A stretch of 64,000 bases of DNA from CALBPI01 sp942491885. GTDB lineage: Bacteria; Pseudomonadota; Gammaproteobacteria; Steroidobacterales; Woeseiaceae. The stretch is from positions 618,329-682,328 of the forward strand of contig CALOCQ010000003.1 of assembly GCA_942491885.1 (NCBI GenBank), read 5' to 3'. Position 1 is the stretch's first letter, and every line of letters starts with the position of its first letter. Shown one piece after another: positions 44,033 to 53,880 of this stretch. The position numbers and the translations under genes were made by a program. The notes under the pieces were generated by a model. That model had not been told where the DNA came from, ran no database searches, and saw nothing but the letters and a program-made list of their open reading frames with translations.

Positions 44033-45373
44033 ATGAAAATCACTATATTCGGATCCGGCTACGTAGGACTCGTCACCGGCGCTTGCATGGCAGAAATGGG
44101 CAACGATGTAGTCTGCGTCGATATCGACGCAGACAAGATCGCTATGCTCAATCGCGGCGAAGTGCCGATCTACGAGCCTGGCCTCGACGCCTATATTCAG
44201 CGCAACCGCGACGCCGGCCGGCTTAAGTTTACGACAGACATAGAAGAGGGTGTCTCACACGGCATCTTCCAGTTTATTGCGGTTGGTACGCCGCCGGATG
44301 AGGATGGCTCGGCTGATCTCAAGTATGTGCTCGCCGTTGCCGAATCTGTCGCAACGCATATGGACGATTACAAGATCGTTATCGACAAGTCGACCGTGCC
44401 GGTTGGAACGGGCGACCGGGTCGCCGCTAGGATCCGCGAGACACTTTCGAAACGCGGCGTCACCCATGAATTCGATGTTGTCTCGAATCCCGAATTCCTG
44501 AAGGAAGGCGCGGCAATCAACGATTTCATGAAGCCTGACCGCATCATTATTGGCACCGATAATCCGCGAACCGCGGAGCTTCTACGTGCATTGTATGAGC
44601 CGTTTAACCGCAACCATGATCGCGTCATCGTCATGGATATTCGTTCTGCCGAGCTCACGAAGTATGCCGCCAATGCAATGCTGGCAACAAAGATCAGCTT
44701 CATGAACGAACTGGCGAATCTGGCCGAACGGTTCGGTGCGGACATCGAAGACGTGCGCATCGGTATCGGGTCTGACCCACGTATTGGTTACCACTTCATC
44801 TATCCTGGCGCTGGCTATGGCGGTTCCTGCTTTCCCAAGGACGTGCAGGCGCTGGCGCGCTCAGCCTCTCAGGCCGGCTATGAGGCCGAATTGTTGAATG
44901 CCGTGGAGGCAGTCAATCATCGTCAGAAGCAGACGTTATTCCAGAAATTGCACGCGCATTATGAGGGCGAGCTGGCAGGCAAGACGGTCGCTGTCTGGGG
45001 GTTGGCATTCAAGCCCAAGACAGACGATATGCGCGAGGCGCCTAGCCGGGTTCTGATAGAGGCGCTGTGGGGGGCTGGAGCAACGGTACGAGCCTATGAC
45101 CCGGAGGCCACTGACGAGGCGCGGCGAATTTTCGGTGAGCGGGATGATTTGGTGCTGTGCGGCAGTCCGGATGAGGCGCTTGACGGCTCGGATGCACTTG
45201 TTATTGTCACCGAGTGGCAGGAATTCCGTAGCCCCGGGTTTGATGACATGGTGGCGAAGATTTCTGATCGGGTTGTGGTCGATGGTCGCAATCTATATGA
45301 CCCGAAGTCGATGTCGGAAAAGGGTTTGCACTACTATGCGATCGGTCGTGGATTGAGCATGCACACAGTGTGA
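44033..45373 (+). CDS. ugd: UDP-glucose 6-dehydrogenase
   Basis: 446 residues from ATG 44033. NAD-binding GSGYVG lies at residues 7-12. The catalytic Cys266 is in GYGGSCFPKD; GTPPDEDGSADL, NPEFLKEG and the C-terminal WGLAFKPKTDDMREAPS motif are all conserved. It oxidises UDP-glucose to UDP-glucuronate in two steps, giving the acidic sugar for the exopolysaccharide. It stands alone after a promoter-like sequence and about 70 bp before manC. A GDP-mannose dehydrogenase is possible in this superfamily but the motif set fits UDP-glucose better. Confidence 0.93.
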   Translation: MKITIFGSGYVGLVTGACMAEMGNDVVCVDIDADKIAMLNRGEVPIYEPGLDAYIQRNRDAGRLKFTTDIEEGVSHGIFQFIAVGTPPDEDGSADLKYVLAVAESVATHMDDYKIVIDKSTVPVGTGDRVAARIRETLSKRGVTHEFDVVSNPEFLKEGAAINDFMKPDRIIIGTDNPRTAELLRALYEPFNRNHDRVIVMDIRSAELTKYAANAMLATKISFMNELANLAERFGADIEDVRIGIGSDPRIGYHFIYPGAGYGGSCFPKDVQALARSASQAGYEAELLNAVEAVNHRQKQTLFQKLHAHYEGELAGKTVAVWGLAFKPKTDDMREAPSRVLIEALWGAGATVRAYDPEATDEARRIFGERDDLVLCGSPDEALDGSDALVIVTEWQEFRSPGFDDMVAKISDRVVVDGRNLYDPKSMSEKGLHYYAIGRGLSMHTV

Positions 45374-45443
45374 CTGCGTCATCTTGCTAGGGCTGGCCAT
45401 TGGCGGTTAGTCTTTGCGAAAACATTCACCAGTTGATAGAAAA

Positions 45444-46871
45444 ATGACAAAAATTATTCCTGTGATTCTGTCGGGTGGTTCAGGCAGCCGCCTTTGGCCG
45501 ACGTCTCGCGCAGCTTATCCAAAGCAGTTGCTTGCGATGGTGACCGATAAAACGATGCTGCAGGATACCGCGATGCGGATCGTTGCCATCGACGGCGCGT
45601 CGGACCCGATAATCGTCTGCAACGACGCGCATCGCTTTATGGTTGCCGAGCAAATGCGCGCGATCGATACCCACGTGCGGATTGTGTTGGAGCCGGAGGG
45701 GCGCAATACCGCACCCGCGGTGGCGTTGGCAGCGCTGTTGGCCGTACAAGGCGATAACGACTCCAACGTTTGCGTTCTCGTCATGCCGGCGGACCACGTC
45801 ATCGCAGACACCAACGCTTTTGCCGCAGCCGTTGCCCGAGGGGCTGATGCCGCGGTGTCCGGAAAACTGGTGACATTCGGCGTGGTGCCGCAGTCAGCGC
45901 ATACCGGTTATGGATACATTCAGGCGACGCTGGATGGTGATCGCCCGGTCCCGGTCACAGGCTTCAGGGAGAAGCCGGATGAGGCGACTGCGCAAGGCTA
46001 TATTGATTCCGGCGAATATCTCTGGAACAGCGGTATGTTCCTGCTGAATGCTCGCGCTTACATCGATGAACTCTCGCGCTTTGAGCCCGATATGATCGCA
46101 GCCTGTCGTGCGAGCCTTGCGCAGGCAGCCGACGATCTCGACTTTCTGCGCCCTGACGCCGAGGCGTTTCGGCGTTCACCATCGAACTCGATCGACTACG
46201 CCGTGATGGAGAAGACCGACAAGGCCGTGGTCGTGCCGCTGGACGCTGGTTGGAGCGACGTGGGTTCCTGGCCATCGCTGCACGACGCGATGCCAAGCGA
46301 TGAGCATGGCAACGCGATCTCCGGTGATGTCGTGCATGCGAATTGTCACAACAGTTTGATTAGTGCCGAGAGTCGTCTGGTTGCGGCTGTGGGACTCGAT
46401 AACTACGTTATCGTCGAAACTAAAGATGCGGTCTTGGTGGCACCCAAATCGCAGGCGGAAGATGTCAAGAAACTGGTCGAAAAGCTTAAGGCTGACGATC
46501 GGCCGGAGGTGACTTTTCATCGGCAGGTTTTCCGGCCGTGGGGCAGCTACGATGGCGTGGATCAGGGCGAAACACATCAGGTTAAACGCCTGATCGTAAA
46601 TCCTGGTGCGATTCTTTCGTTACAGAAACACCATCATCGTGCCGAGCACTGGGTCGTGGTCAAGGGGAAGGCGCGCATCACGCGTGGCGATGATATTTTC
46701 GATCTCAATGTCAACGAGTCGACGTACATCCCGATCGGCGAGAAGCATCGCATCGCGAACCCGTTCGATGAGCCTGTGCATATTATTGAGGTGCAGTCGG
46801 GCGATTATCTTGGCGAGGACGATATTGTTCGGTTTGAGGATAATTACGGGCGAGAGGGTACTAGTAGTTGA
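45444..46871 (+). CDS. manC: Mannose-1-phosphate guanylyltransferase / mannose-6-phosphate isomerase
   Basis: 475 residues from ATG 45444. N-terminal guanylyltransferase domain: ILSGGSGSRLWPTSRAAYPKQ (signature), VMPADHVI and EKPDEATA. C-terminal cupin-type isomerase: FRPWGSYDGVDQGETHQVKR and LSLQKHHHRAEHWVVVKG with the metal-binding histidines. This bifunctional type (ManC/AlgA/XanB/CpsB) supplies GDP-mannose. It precedes manB with a 333-bp repeat-containing gap between them. Confidence 0.95.
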   Translation: MTKIIPVILSGGSGSRLWPTSRAAYPKQLLAMVTDKTMLQDTAMRIVAIDGASDPIIVCNDAHRFMVAEQMRAIDTHVRIVLEPEGRNTAPAVALAALLAVQGDNDSNVCVLVMPADHVIADTNAFAAAVARGADAAVSGKLVTFGVVPQSAHTGYGYIQATLDGDRPVPVTGFREKPDEATAQGYIDSGEYLWNSGMFLLNARAYIDELSRFEPDMIAACRASLAQAADDLDFLRPDAEAFRRSPSNSIDYAVMEKTDKAVVVPLDAGWSDVGSWPSLHDAMPSDEHGNAISGDVVHANCHNSLISAESRLVAAVGLDNYVIVETKDAVLVAPKSQAEDVKKLVEKLKADDRPEVTFHRQVFRPWGSYDGVDQGETHQVKRLIVNPGAILSLQKHHHRAEHWVVVKGKARITRGDDIFDLNVNESTYIPIGEKHRIANPFDEPVHIIEVQSGDYLGEDDIVRFEDNYGREGTSS

Positions 46872-47043
46872 TCGCCACGTCGCTTCGCTCCTCGCGATGA
46901 CGTGAATTTGCAGGGCAGCCTTGTCTGATCGCCGCGCTTCGCTCGCGATGACGGGGTTGCTGGGTGGATTGTCTGATCGCCACGTCGCTTCGCTCCTCGC
47001 GATGACCAACATGGACCGTCATCGCGAGCGAAGCGCGGCGATC
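46870..47043. repeat. Dispersed palindromic repeats between manC and manB
   Basis: Three direct copies of GATCGCC...CTTCGCTC...GCGATGAC at 46870-46902, 46927-46953 and 46975-47006, and one inverted copy (GTCATCGCGAGCGAAGCGCGGCGATC-like) at 47018-47043. The last direct and the inverted copies could form a long hairpin. This family resembles the arrays at 5539-5649 and 6797-7131 in layout but with GCGATGAC rather than GCAATGAC ends. It may act on RNA stability or termination between the two man genes. The rest of the gap (47044-47204) holds no gene. Confidence 0.85.
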
Positions 47044-47204
47044 TACACACGCGCAGCGACCCGCCTGTTCCCTACCCAGCCCCGTCACCCGCGTATCCAC
47101 GCCCGATCCGCGTCCAGCGACCACTAGCGTAAGCATCACAGTGGTATCATCAGGGGACAACCTAAAAGATCCCAAAACCCTGTCATACGCTCAGGAACCC
47201 AGCC

Positions 47205-48566
47205 ATGCCAATCACTATCCCTTCATTCAAAGCCTACGACGTTCGTGGGCGGCTACCGGACCAGCTCAACGAGGACATTGCCTATCGCATAGCGAATGCG
47301 ACGGCGCAGTTTCTGGATGCCAAGCGCGTCGTCGTCGGTCGCGATATTCGGTTGTCCAGCGCGCAGCTTGCCGATGCGGTATGTCGCGGGCTGATCGAGG
47401 CTGGCGTGGAGGTGCTCGACATTGGGCTCGGCGGCACAGAGTCGGTGTATTTCGCCACGGGCACACTGGGTGCCGATGGCGGCATCATGGTTACCGCGAG
47501 CCATAACCCTAAAGACTACAATGGGCTGAAGATTGTTCGTGAGGAATCGCGACCGATCAGTGGCGATACCGGTCTGGTGGAGATTCGTAAGCTGGCCGAG
47601 GCCGACAAGCGTCTTGTCGCCACATCACCGGGCACACGCACCGCCATCGATATCACGGCGGCGTACGTCGAGCACCTGCTGACCTACGTCGACCCGGGTG
47701 CGCTGAAGCCGCTCAAGATCGTCGTGAACGCGGGCAACGGTGGTGCCGGGCTCGCACTCGATCTGCTGGAGCCGCATCTGCCGTTTGAATTCATCAAACT
47801 GAATCACGAACCCGATGGTGAGTTTCCGAACGGGGTGCCGAATCCGATGCTCACGGAGAATCGCGAATCGACGGCCAGGGCGGTGCTGGAGCACGGCGCC
47901 GATCTTGGCGTTGCCTGGGACGGCGACTTCGATCGTTGTTTCCTGTTTGATGAGAAAGGCGGTTTCATCGAGGGCTACTACATTGTCGGTCTGCTCGCTG
48001 AAAGCCTGCTGGCTGCCAACCCGGGCGGCGGCATTGTCCACGACCCGCGCCTGACCTGGAACACGATTGAAATCGTCGAGCAGTGTGGTGGCCGGGTCAT
48101 TCAGAGCAAGTCGGGGCACTCTTTCATGAAAGAGGTCATGCGTCGCGAAAACGCGATCTACGGCGGCGAGATGAGTGCGCATCATTATTTCCGTGACTTC
48201 TTCTTTTGCGATAGCGGTATGGTGCCGTGGTTGTTGGTCGCCGAGATGATTGGGAAGCGTGGGGCGACGCTGTCGTCGATGGTCGAGGCGCGCCAGGCGA
48301 AGTTTCCGGCGAGCGGTGAGATCAATCGTCGCGTCGCGGACGCGCAGTCGGTGATGGATGCAATCTGGGCGGAGTATCAACCGGGTGCGAAGGACAGCAA
48401 TACGGTCGATGGCATCAGTGTCGAGTTCGACGACTGGCGTTTCAACTTGCGCTCATCGAATACGGAACCGGTGATTCGCCTGAATGTGGAAAGCCGTGGC
48501 GACGTGGCGCTGATGCAGGCCAAGACCGCCGAGCTGCTGAGCAAGATTGGCGGCGAACTGGCTTAA
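47205..48566 (+). CDS. manB: Phosphomannomutase/phosphoglucomutase
   Basis: 453 residues from ATG 47205. The phospho-serine is Ser99 in VTASHNPKDYNGL. The metal-binding loop is AWDGDFDRCFLF, and the sugar-binding loop GGEMSAHHYF and C-terminal phosphate-binding RSSNTEPVIRLN are conserved. It interconverts mannose-6-P and mannose-1-P (and glucose analogues), feeding ManC. Length and motifs match CpsG/AlgC-type enzymes. The gene is downstream of a repeat-rich gap, and the sugar transferase gene follows after about 150 bp. Confidence 0.94.
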   Translation: MPITIPSFKAYDVRGRLPDQLNEDIAYRIANATAQFLDAKRVVVGRDIRLSSAQLADAVCRGLIEAGVEVLDIGLGGTESVYFATGTLGADGGIMVTASHNPKDYNGLKIVREESRPISGDTGLVEIRKLAEADKRLVATSPGTRTAIDITAAYVEHLLTYVDPGALKPLKIVVNAGNGGAGLALDLLEPHLPFEFIKLNHEPDGEFPNGVPNPMLTENRESTARAVLEHGADLGVAWDGDFDRCFLFDEKGGFIEGYYIVGLLAESLLAANPGGGIVHDPRLTWNTIEIVEQCGGRVIQSKSGHSFMKEVMRRENAIYGGEMSAHHYFRDFFFCDSGMVPWLLVAEMIGKRGATLSSMVEARQAKFPASGEINRRVADAQSVMDAIWAEYQPGAKDSNTVDGISVEFDDWRFNLRSSNTEPVIRLNVESRGDVALMQAKTAELLSKIGGELA

Positions 48567-48714
48567 GCCTGACGTAGTCAGCGTCGAGCTTAGTGAGACA
48601 ATTCACATGAATGACACAGCGACTCGGTTAATATGGTGACAACGGCTCGCCAATGCGCTGCTAGCCCTGCCGGATCAGCCGTGTAACACGCTCACTTATG
48701 AAATTGGTTCTCCA

Positions 48715-50115
48715 ATGACTATTCGCATTTTCGATCACCATGTCCACCGGCCGGTATTCGTGCTGGCGCTGGTGGAGGCGACTGTAATTTTCGCGTCGCT
48801 GGCGGCCAGTCATGCAATCGTCAGGGCATTCGGTTGGCTGCCCGCGGGCGGCGAGGGTTCGGCGCTCGATTTCTGGCGTTGCGCGGTCGCAGTGCTCGTG
48901 CTGATGGCCAGCATGGCCGCGATGGGTCTCTACCGCATTGCGCTGCGCGCCCGCTTCGTTGGCGTCGTATCACGCGTCGTGGCGGCGGTGGCGCTAAGTG
49001 GCTTCGTTTTGCCGGTGCTCTACTACATCATTCATCCGCTCTACCTGCGCCCATCCGTTATGTTGACGGCGAGTGTGCTGGCGATTGTTGCGCTGGCGAT
49101 CGTGCGCTTTGCATTCTCAAGAATCGTCGACGAAAATATTTTCAAGCGTCGTGTGATTGTTCTGGGTGCCGGCAAGCGCGCCGAGCAGTTCCTGAAGCTG
49201 CGTCGCCAATCCGATCAGCGCGGCTTCAAGCTGGTTCGCTATATCGCAATGGAAGGTGATGAGCCCAGCGACCTGCCGCAGAAGCGCGTCCGGCCAATGC
49301 CGACTGACTTATACCGCTACGCGCAGGAACACCGTATCGACGAGATCGTTATTGCGTTGGATGATCGTCGGGGCACGCTGCCGGTGCGTGAGCTGCTGGA
49401 ATGCCGGCTGGAGAGCATCGATGTGACCGATGTGCTCAACTTTCTTGAGCGGGAAACCGCTAAGATCAACCTCGAGCTCGTGCGTCCGAGCTGGCTGATC
49501 TTTGAAAGTGGTTTTCGGCGCCAGTTGCCGCGGCGCATAGCGCAACGCGTTTTTGATATCGTGTCGAGTGCGATTGTCTTGCTGCTCGCGTCGCCGGTCA
49601 TGTTGATCACTGCTGTGCTTATTGTGCTGGAGGACGGTCGCCCGATCTTCTACCGGCAGCGGCGCGTCGGTAAGAATAACGTGCCGTTCAATGTGCTCAA
49701 ATTCCGCAGCATGCGTAAGGATGCCGAGGCGGGCGGTGAAGCCGTGTGGGCGAAGAAGGATGACGATCGGGTGACGCGTGTCGGGCGTGTTATACGCAAG
49801 TTGCGCATCGATGAGTTGCCGCAGCTGATCAACGTGCTGGCGGGTACCATGAGCGTCGTTGGTCCCCGACCAGAGCGACCGGAGTTCGTTGAGAAATTGC
49901 GCGAGGATTTGCCCTATTACATGGAGCGTCATCGCGTTAAGCCCGGGATTACCGGCTGGGCTCAGCTGTGTTACCCGTACGGGTCATCGGCCAAGGATGC
50001 GTTCGAAAAGCTGCAATACGATCTCTATTACGTCAAGAATCGAACGCTTCTGTTCGACTTCATGATCCTGCTGCAGACGGCTGAGGTGGTGCTGTGGCAG
50101 AAGGGCGCGCGATAG
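48715..50115 (+). CDS. XrtA/PEP-CTERM-type initiating sugar transferase (EpsB-like, TIGR03013)
   Basis: 466 residues from ATG 48715. Four N-terminal membrane helices (about residues 15-135) and a Rossmann-like segment (VIVLGAGKRAEQFL) precede the C-terminal bacterial sugar transferase domain: a fifth helix, EDGRPIFYRQRRVGKNN, FNVLKFRSMRKDAE, IRKLRIDELPQLINVLAGTMSVVGPRPERP and HRVKPGITGWAQ. Length and architecture match the TIGR03013 group tied to exosortase A. It transfers sugar-1-phosphate to undecaprenyl phosphate to start exopolysaccharide synthesis. It is the first gene of the XrtA locus. Confidence 0.9.
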   Translation: MTIRIFDHHVHRPVFVLALVEATVIFASLAASHAIVRAFGWLPAGGEGSALDFWRCAVAVLVLMASMAAMGLYRIALRARFVGVVSRVVAAVALSGFVLPVLYYIIHPLYLRPSVMLTASVLAIVALAIVRFAFSRIVDENIFKRRVIVLGAGKRAEQFLKLRRQSDQRGFKLVRYIAMEGDEPSDLPQKRVRPMPTDLYRYAQEHRIDEIVIALDDRRGTLPVRELLECRLESIDVTDVLNFLERETAKINLELVRPSWLIFESGFRRQLPRRIAQRVFDIVSSAIVLLLASPVMLITAVLIVLEDGRPIFYRQRRVGKNNVPFNVLKFRSMRKDAEAGGEAVWAKKDDDRVTRVGRVIRKLRIDELPQLINVLAGTMSVVGPRPERPEFVEKLREDLPYYMERHRVKPGITGWAQLCYPYGSSAKDAFEKLQYDLYYVKNRTLLFDFMILLQTAEVVLWQKGAR

Positions 50116-50171
50116 GCGCTACTACTTCTTACACGCCGATCCCGAGAGGCATTTCGGGTTAGTATTTCGAT

Positions 50172-52199
50172 ATGAGTCTTATCACTTATGGATATATGGC
50201 GGCGGCGCTGGCGCATCTCGGACTGGCGCTGACGCTGGTCGTTGCTCGTCGAACGACCTGGCCGTTGAACTATCTGCTGGCGTCGTCACTCATCCTGGCG
50301 CTGTGGGGCGTACTGATGGCATTCGCCGTTTCCGGCCAGCTATCACTCAGCCAGATTATCGCGATAGACGCGATACATGCCTTTGCCGCCTTGTTGTTCC
50401 TCGGGCAAGTGATTCAACGCAATAACAACGAGGGATGGCGTCGCTGGTTCGGGTTACTGCCCTGGTTAACCATACCGGTTGCTGGTCTTGTTTATTGGTC
50501 GTCGACCAATGGTCAGGAAACCAGTTTGCAGGCGGCCTACTACTTCACCGTTGCCTTCTCGCTGGGTGGCTTACTTGCCGTAGAGCAGATTTACAGGAAT
50601 GCGGGCCTGCTGAAGCGTCGTGTCGTTTCGTTAATCGCGGTGGCCTTCGGGGTAATTTTTGTATTCGATTTGTTCACCTACTCGAACGCAATATTGCTTG
50701 GCGGCATCAATGAGCACATGTGGGCCGCGCGTGGCTTCGTGAATGCTCTCGCAGTTGCGCTGTTGCTGCTGGCCTTGCGTCGCGATCCCGACTGGCAGTC
50801 GGGGCTCTTTATTTCCAGGCATGTCGTTTTTTATTCTGCCAGCCTGGTTGGCGTCGGACTTTATCTGGTTCTTGTCGCATTTGGTGGCGTCCTGTTGCAG
50901 GAATTCGGGGGGGAATGGGGCGGTGTGCTGCAGGTCTTGTTCTTTGTCGCGAGCCTCGTCTTGCTGGCGTTGGTGCTGTTCTCGCAGCAGCTTCGACGTC
51001 GCGCAAAAGTTTTCCTCGCCACCCATTTCTACGCGAACCGGTATGACTATCGCGAGGAATGGCTGAAGTTAACACGGCGTTTGGCTCAGGATTCCGCGCG
51101 AGCGCCGATGCCCGTTCTGTGCCTGGATGCGCTGGCGGACATTATCAACAGTGATGGCGGTGCGCTGTGGTTGCGCGATTCGCAAAATGAGCGCCATTTT
51201 CGCGTATCAGCGACATTCGGTGATTTTGCGAAGACGACTGCGCTTGATGCAAATCACCCACTAGTCGCGTTCATGCAGGAAACCGGGTGGGTCGTCGATG
51301 GCAGAGAGGCGGAATCCGACCCTGAACATTATCGAAATTTGTTTTCGCCTAGTACCGATCCATTGGTGACGAGCGATCATATTTTCGTTCCGCTAGTGCT
51401 TGATCGACAGTTGACCGGCATAGCTGGCCTCGTGCGGCCGGCTGGCATGCCGTCGATGAATTTTGAGGATCACGACCTGCTGCGTACGGTCGGTCAACAA
51501 CTTGCGGTGTTTCTGCAACGTGATCGAAATCGGGAGCTGCTGGCTGAAGCGCGCCAATTTGAAGTTTTCAATAAATTCACGGCATTCATCATGCACGACC
51601 TGAAGAACCTGATCGCTCAACAGTCATTGGTCGTGTCGAATGCCGAGAAGCACAAATCGAATCCGGAATTTATCGATGATGCGATCGAGACGATCGCGAA
51701 TTCGGTTAAGCGGATGAATAAATTGTTGGCCCAGCTGCAAGGTGATCCGGTGTCAGCCACCGAGCGTCCGGTGCTCGTCCGGGAGATTGTCGGGCGCGCT
51801 GTAGCTGACTGCGGGTCGCGCAAGCCAATACCGTCAATAGTAGGCGACTGTCCGGACAAAGTGCTCGCCGATCCGGATAAGCTGTCGGCCATTTTCGGGC
51901 ACCTCATCAGAAATGCGCAGGACGCATCGCGGGCAGACCATGATGTAATCACTGTGACCGTTAGCTGCGATGGCGAGCATGTGGCTGCGGAAATTAGCGA
52001 TGAGGGCACTGGAATGAGCGACGAGTTCATTAGCGAGCGACTGTTTCGCCCGTTTGACTCCACCAAGGGGGCACAGGGCATGGGGATCGGTATGTACCAG
52101 GCGCGCGATTATGTTCAACAACTTGGTGGCAAGCTGGCGGTCGCATCGACTGTTGGCGCAGGAACGACGATTACGGTGAGACTGCCGCGCTCGACGTAG
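50172..52199 (+). CDS. prsK: XrtA/PEP-CTERM system histidine kinase PrsK
   Basis: 675 residues from ATG 50172. The N-terminal half has about eight to ten membrane helices, then a GAF-like domain (about 300-460). The dimerisation region has FTAFIMHDLKNLIAQQ with His475 as phosphoacceptor. ATP-binding boxes follow: HLIRNAQDASR, DEGTGMSDEF and GMGIGMYQ. PrsK normally pairs with a sigma-54 activator PrsR that controls PEP-CTERM genes and EPS synthesis. No PrsR gene is found next to it; exosortase A comes next after about 160 bp. Confidence 0.92.
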   Translation: MSLITYGYMAAALAHLGLALTLVVARRTTWPLNYLLASSLILALWGVLMAFAVSGQLSLSQIIAIDAIHAFAALLFLGQVIQRNNNEGWRRWFGLLPWLTIPVAGLVYWSSTNGQETSLQAAYYFTVAFSLGGLLAVEQIYRNAGLLKRRVVSLIAVAFGVIFVFDLFTYSNAILLGGINEHMWAARGFVNALAVALLLLALRRDPDWQSGLFISRHVVFYSASLVGVGLYLVLVAFGGVLLQEFGGEWGGVLQVLFFVASLVLLALVLFSQQLRRRAKVFLATHFYANRYDYREEWLKLTRRLAQDSARAPMPVLCLDALADIINSDGGALWLRDSQNERHFRVSATFGDFAKTTALDANHPLVAFMQETGWVVDGREAESDPEHYRNLFSPSTDPLVTSDHIFVPLVLDRQLTGIAGLVRPAGMPSMNFEDHDLLRTVGQQLAVFLQRDRNRELLAEARQFEVFNKFTAFIMHDLKNLIAQQSLVVSNAEKHKSNPEFIDDAIETIANSVKRMNKLLAQLQGDPVSATERPVLVREIVGRAVADCGSRKPIPSIVGDCPDKVLADPDKLSAIFGHLIRNAQDASRADHDVITVTVSCDGEHVAAEISDEGTGMSDEFISERLFRPFDSTKGAQGMGIGMYQARDYVQQLGGKLAVASTVGAGTTITVRLPRST

Positions 52200-52362
52200 C
52201 AGCCTATAGGGGGCAAACCGTGCATACGTCACACTTTGGTCCGTGGCTTGCCGCGCAGTTTTGTGAACGATGTACGACTACTATAAGAGATTGTGGGCTA
52301 ACGGCGGCGTTCTCCACGCAGATACCGCGGTATTACGGCGAACTGGATAAAGGCAACTGGAT

Positions 52363-53880
52363 ATGTCGTCAATCAACCGCGAGATCGGTTTAGGTGCGGA
52401 TTTGAGACGGAATATCGCCGTAAGATGTCTTGCGGGTGCGCTGGTTATTTCGGCGGCATTGGTATTGCTATGGCCGACGCTCGCGGTTCTGCATACTCGC
52501 TGGACGACCGGGTTCAGTTATACGCATGGTTACCTGGTCGTCGTGATGTCGGGCTGGTTGGTCTATCGTCGCATTGCCAGCGAAGCGCCACTGGCTGTTT
52601 CGCCGTGGTGGCCTGGTCTGTTTGCCGTAGGCGGTGTCACTCTTGTGATCGCTGTCGCACAAATCACCGGCATTGATATCGCTCAGCAACTGCTCCTGCC
52701 GGCGTTGATCGCTGCCGTAACCGCAAGTGTCTTTGGTATCAGTTTTGCGCTGCGTTGTGCCCTCGGTGTGTCGTTCATTTACTTCGCCATCCCGATGTGG
52801 GACATCCTGGTCGAGCCTCTCCAATCGATAACCACCTGGGTGGTCAGCGTCGCATTGCAGTGGCACTCGTTTCCGGTTTTCATCGACGGCTATCAGGTTA
52901 GCGTGCCGGCAGGCGAGTTTCAGATCGCTGGTGGCTGCAGCGGGCTGCACTACATTATCGTGTCGTTGACGCTCGGCGTGTTTTTTGCTGCGACCGATTT
53001 AACGTCATGGCGTGATCGAACCAAGGTCATCTTTGTAGCGCTGTTGCTCGCGTTTGTCACCAACTGGGTGCGCGTGTACACGCTGATCATCATTGGTCAG
53101 TACTCGGACATGCAGCACTACCTGATAACCACAGATCACTATCTCTATGGCTGGGTGTTATATGCGATCGCTATGGCGGTTTTTTTCGTTTATGTGCGCC
53201 GCTTTGATCTGGTGAGCACCGCATTGCCGAATCGCTTTCTGAAGGTCGACGCGCAGAAGGGTGTCTATCGGTCGTTGGTGTTAGTCGCGGCAATCATGTT
53301 GCTGGGCGGGCTGGTGCGCACTGCCGGCATTGCTGAATCGGCGGAACTTCTGCAACAAGAGGCGCGGCTCAGCGTCTCGGCATCGATGCAGATACGACGT
53401 CAACCGATCGGCGACTGGGCGCCGGTGATGAAGGGCAGTACGTCGAGTGCATCTGGTCTCGCCATGGTGTCCGGTAATGAATACGACTGGTATCTGGCAC
53501 ACTTCGCCGTTCAGCGAAATAACAGCGAGCTTGTTGCTTGGGGTAATCGGCCGTTTGGTGAGGATTGGCAGCGTGTTGTGGGCTTAGAGATGCGGGATCA
53601 GTATCGCGGTGCGCGTATACTGTCTGAGTATGGCCGACAGCGGCTAGTGGTGTGGCGTCAGCGAGTCGCTGGGACACCGGTCTATGGAACGCTGAACGCC
53701 AAACTTAAGCAGATTGCCGGTTTATTGGCTGGTAAGAGGGATGCGGATTTTCTGGCAATTAGTGTTGCGTGTGAGACGGACTGCACCGATGAGTTGATTC
53801 GGTTTTCCGATGCGGCGGAGCTTTTCATGGAATCTGCAGAGATTGAATTTTCAAGTGTGGCGATGGGGGATCGAACATGA
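52363..53880 (+). CDS. xrtA: Exosortase A (XrtA) with fused EpsI domain
   Basis: 505 residues from ATG 52363. The exosortase core has about eight membrane helices and the catalytic Cys192 (AGGCSGLHY), Arg237 (TNWVRVY) and His259 (TDHYLYGW). After about residue 295 comes an EpsI-type C-terminal domain of about 200 residues (QQEARLSVSASMQ to the end), a usual arrangement in XrtA. Exosortase A recognises C-terminal PEP-CTERM tags and processes secreted proteins, with the EPS locus as companion. It overlaps prsT by 4 nt (ATGA). No PEP-CTERM target protein is visible in the window. Confidence 0.95.
   Translation: MSSINREIGLGADLRRNIAVRCLAGALVISAALVLLWPTLAVLHTRWTTGFSYTHGYLVVVMSGWLVYRRIASEAPLAVSPWWPGLFAVGGVTLVIAVAQITGIDIAQQLLLPALIAAVTASVFGISFALRCALGVSFIYFAIPMWDILVEPLQSITTWVVSVALQWHSFPVFIDGYQVSVPAGEFQIAGGCSGLHYIIVSLTLGVFFAATDLTSWRDRTKVIFVALLLAFVTNWVRVYTLIIIGQYSDMQHYLITTDHYLYGWVLYAIAMAVFFVYVRRFDLVSTALPNRFLKVDAQKGVYRSLVLVAAIMLLGGLVRTAGIAESAELLQQEARLSVSASMQIRRQPIGDWAPVMKGSTSSASGLAMVSGNEYDWYLAHFAVQRNNSELVAWGNRPFGEDWQRVVGLEMRDQYRGARILSEYGRQRLVVWRQRVAGTPVYGTLNAKLKQIAGLLAGKRDADFLAISVACETDCTDELIRFSDAAELFMESAEIEFSSVAMGDRT

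Noticed and set aside
46620..47012. Minus-strand frame through the manC end and palindromic repeats
   Set aside because: Its peptide is a translation of the repeats (VIARSEATWRS-like) plus an antisense of manC.
47625..48380. Minus-strand frame (251 codons) opposite manB
   Set aside because: The plus strand encodes an intact phosphomannomutase; the minus frame is Arg-rich with no family resemblance.
48567..48714. Sigma-54 promoter or PEP-CTERM box before the sugar transferase
   Set aside because: I looked for TGGCAC-N5-TTGC in this and other gaps of the XrtA region and saw no convincing match.
52261..52287. Possible promoter before xrtA (TTGTGA and TATAAG)
   Set aside because: Spacer is only 15 bp and the match is weak.
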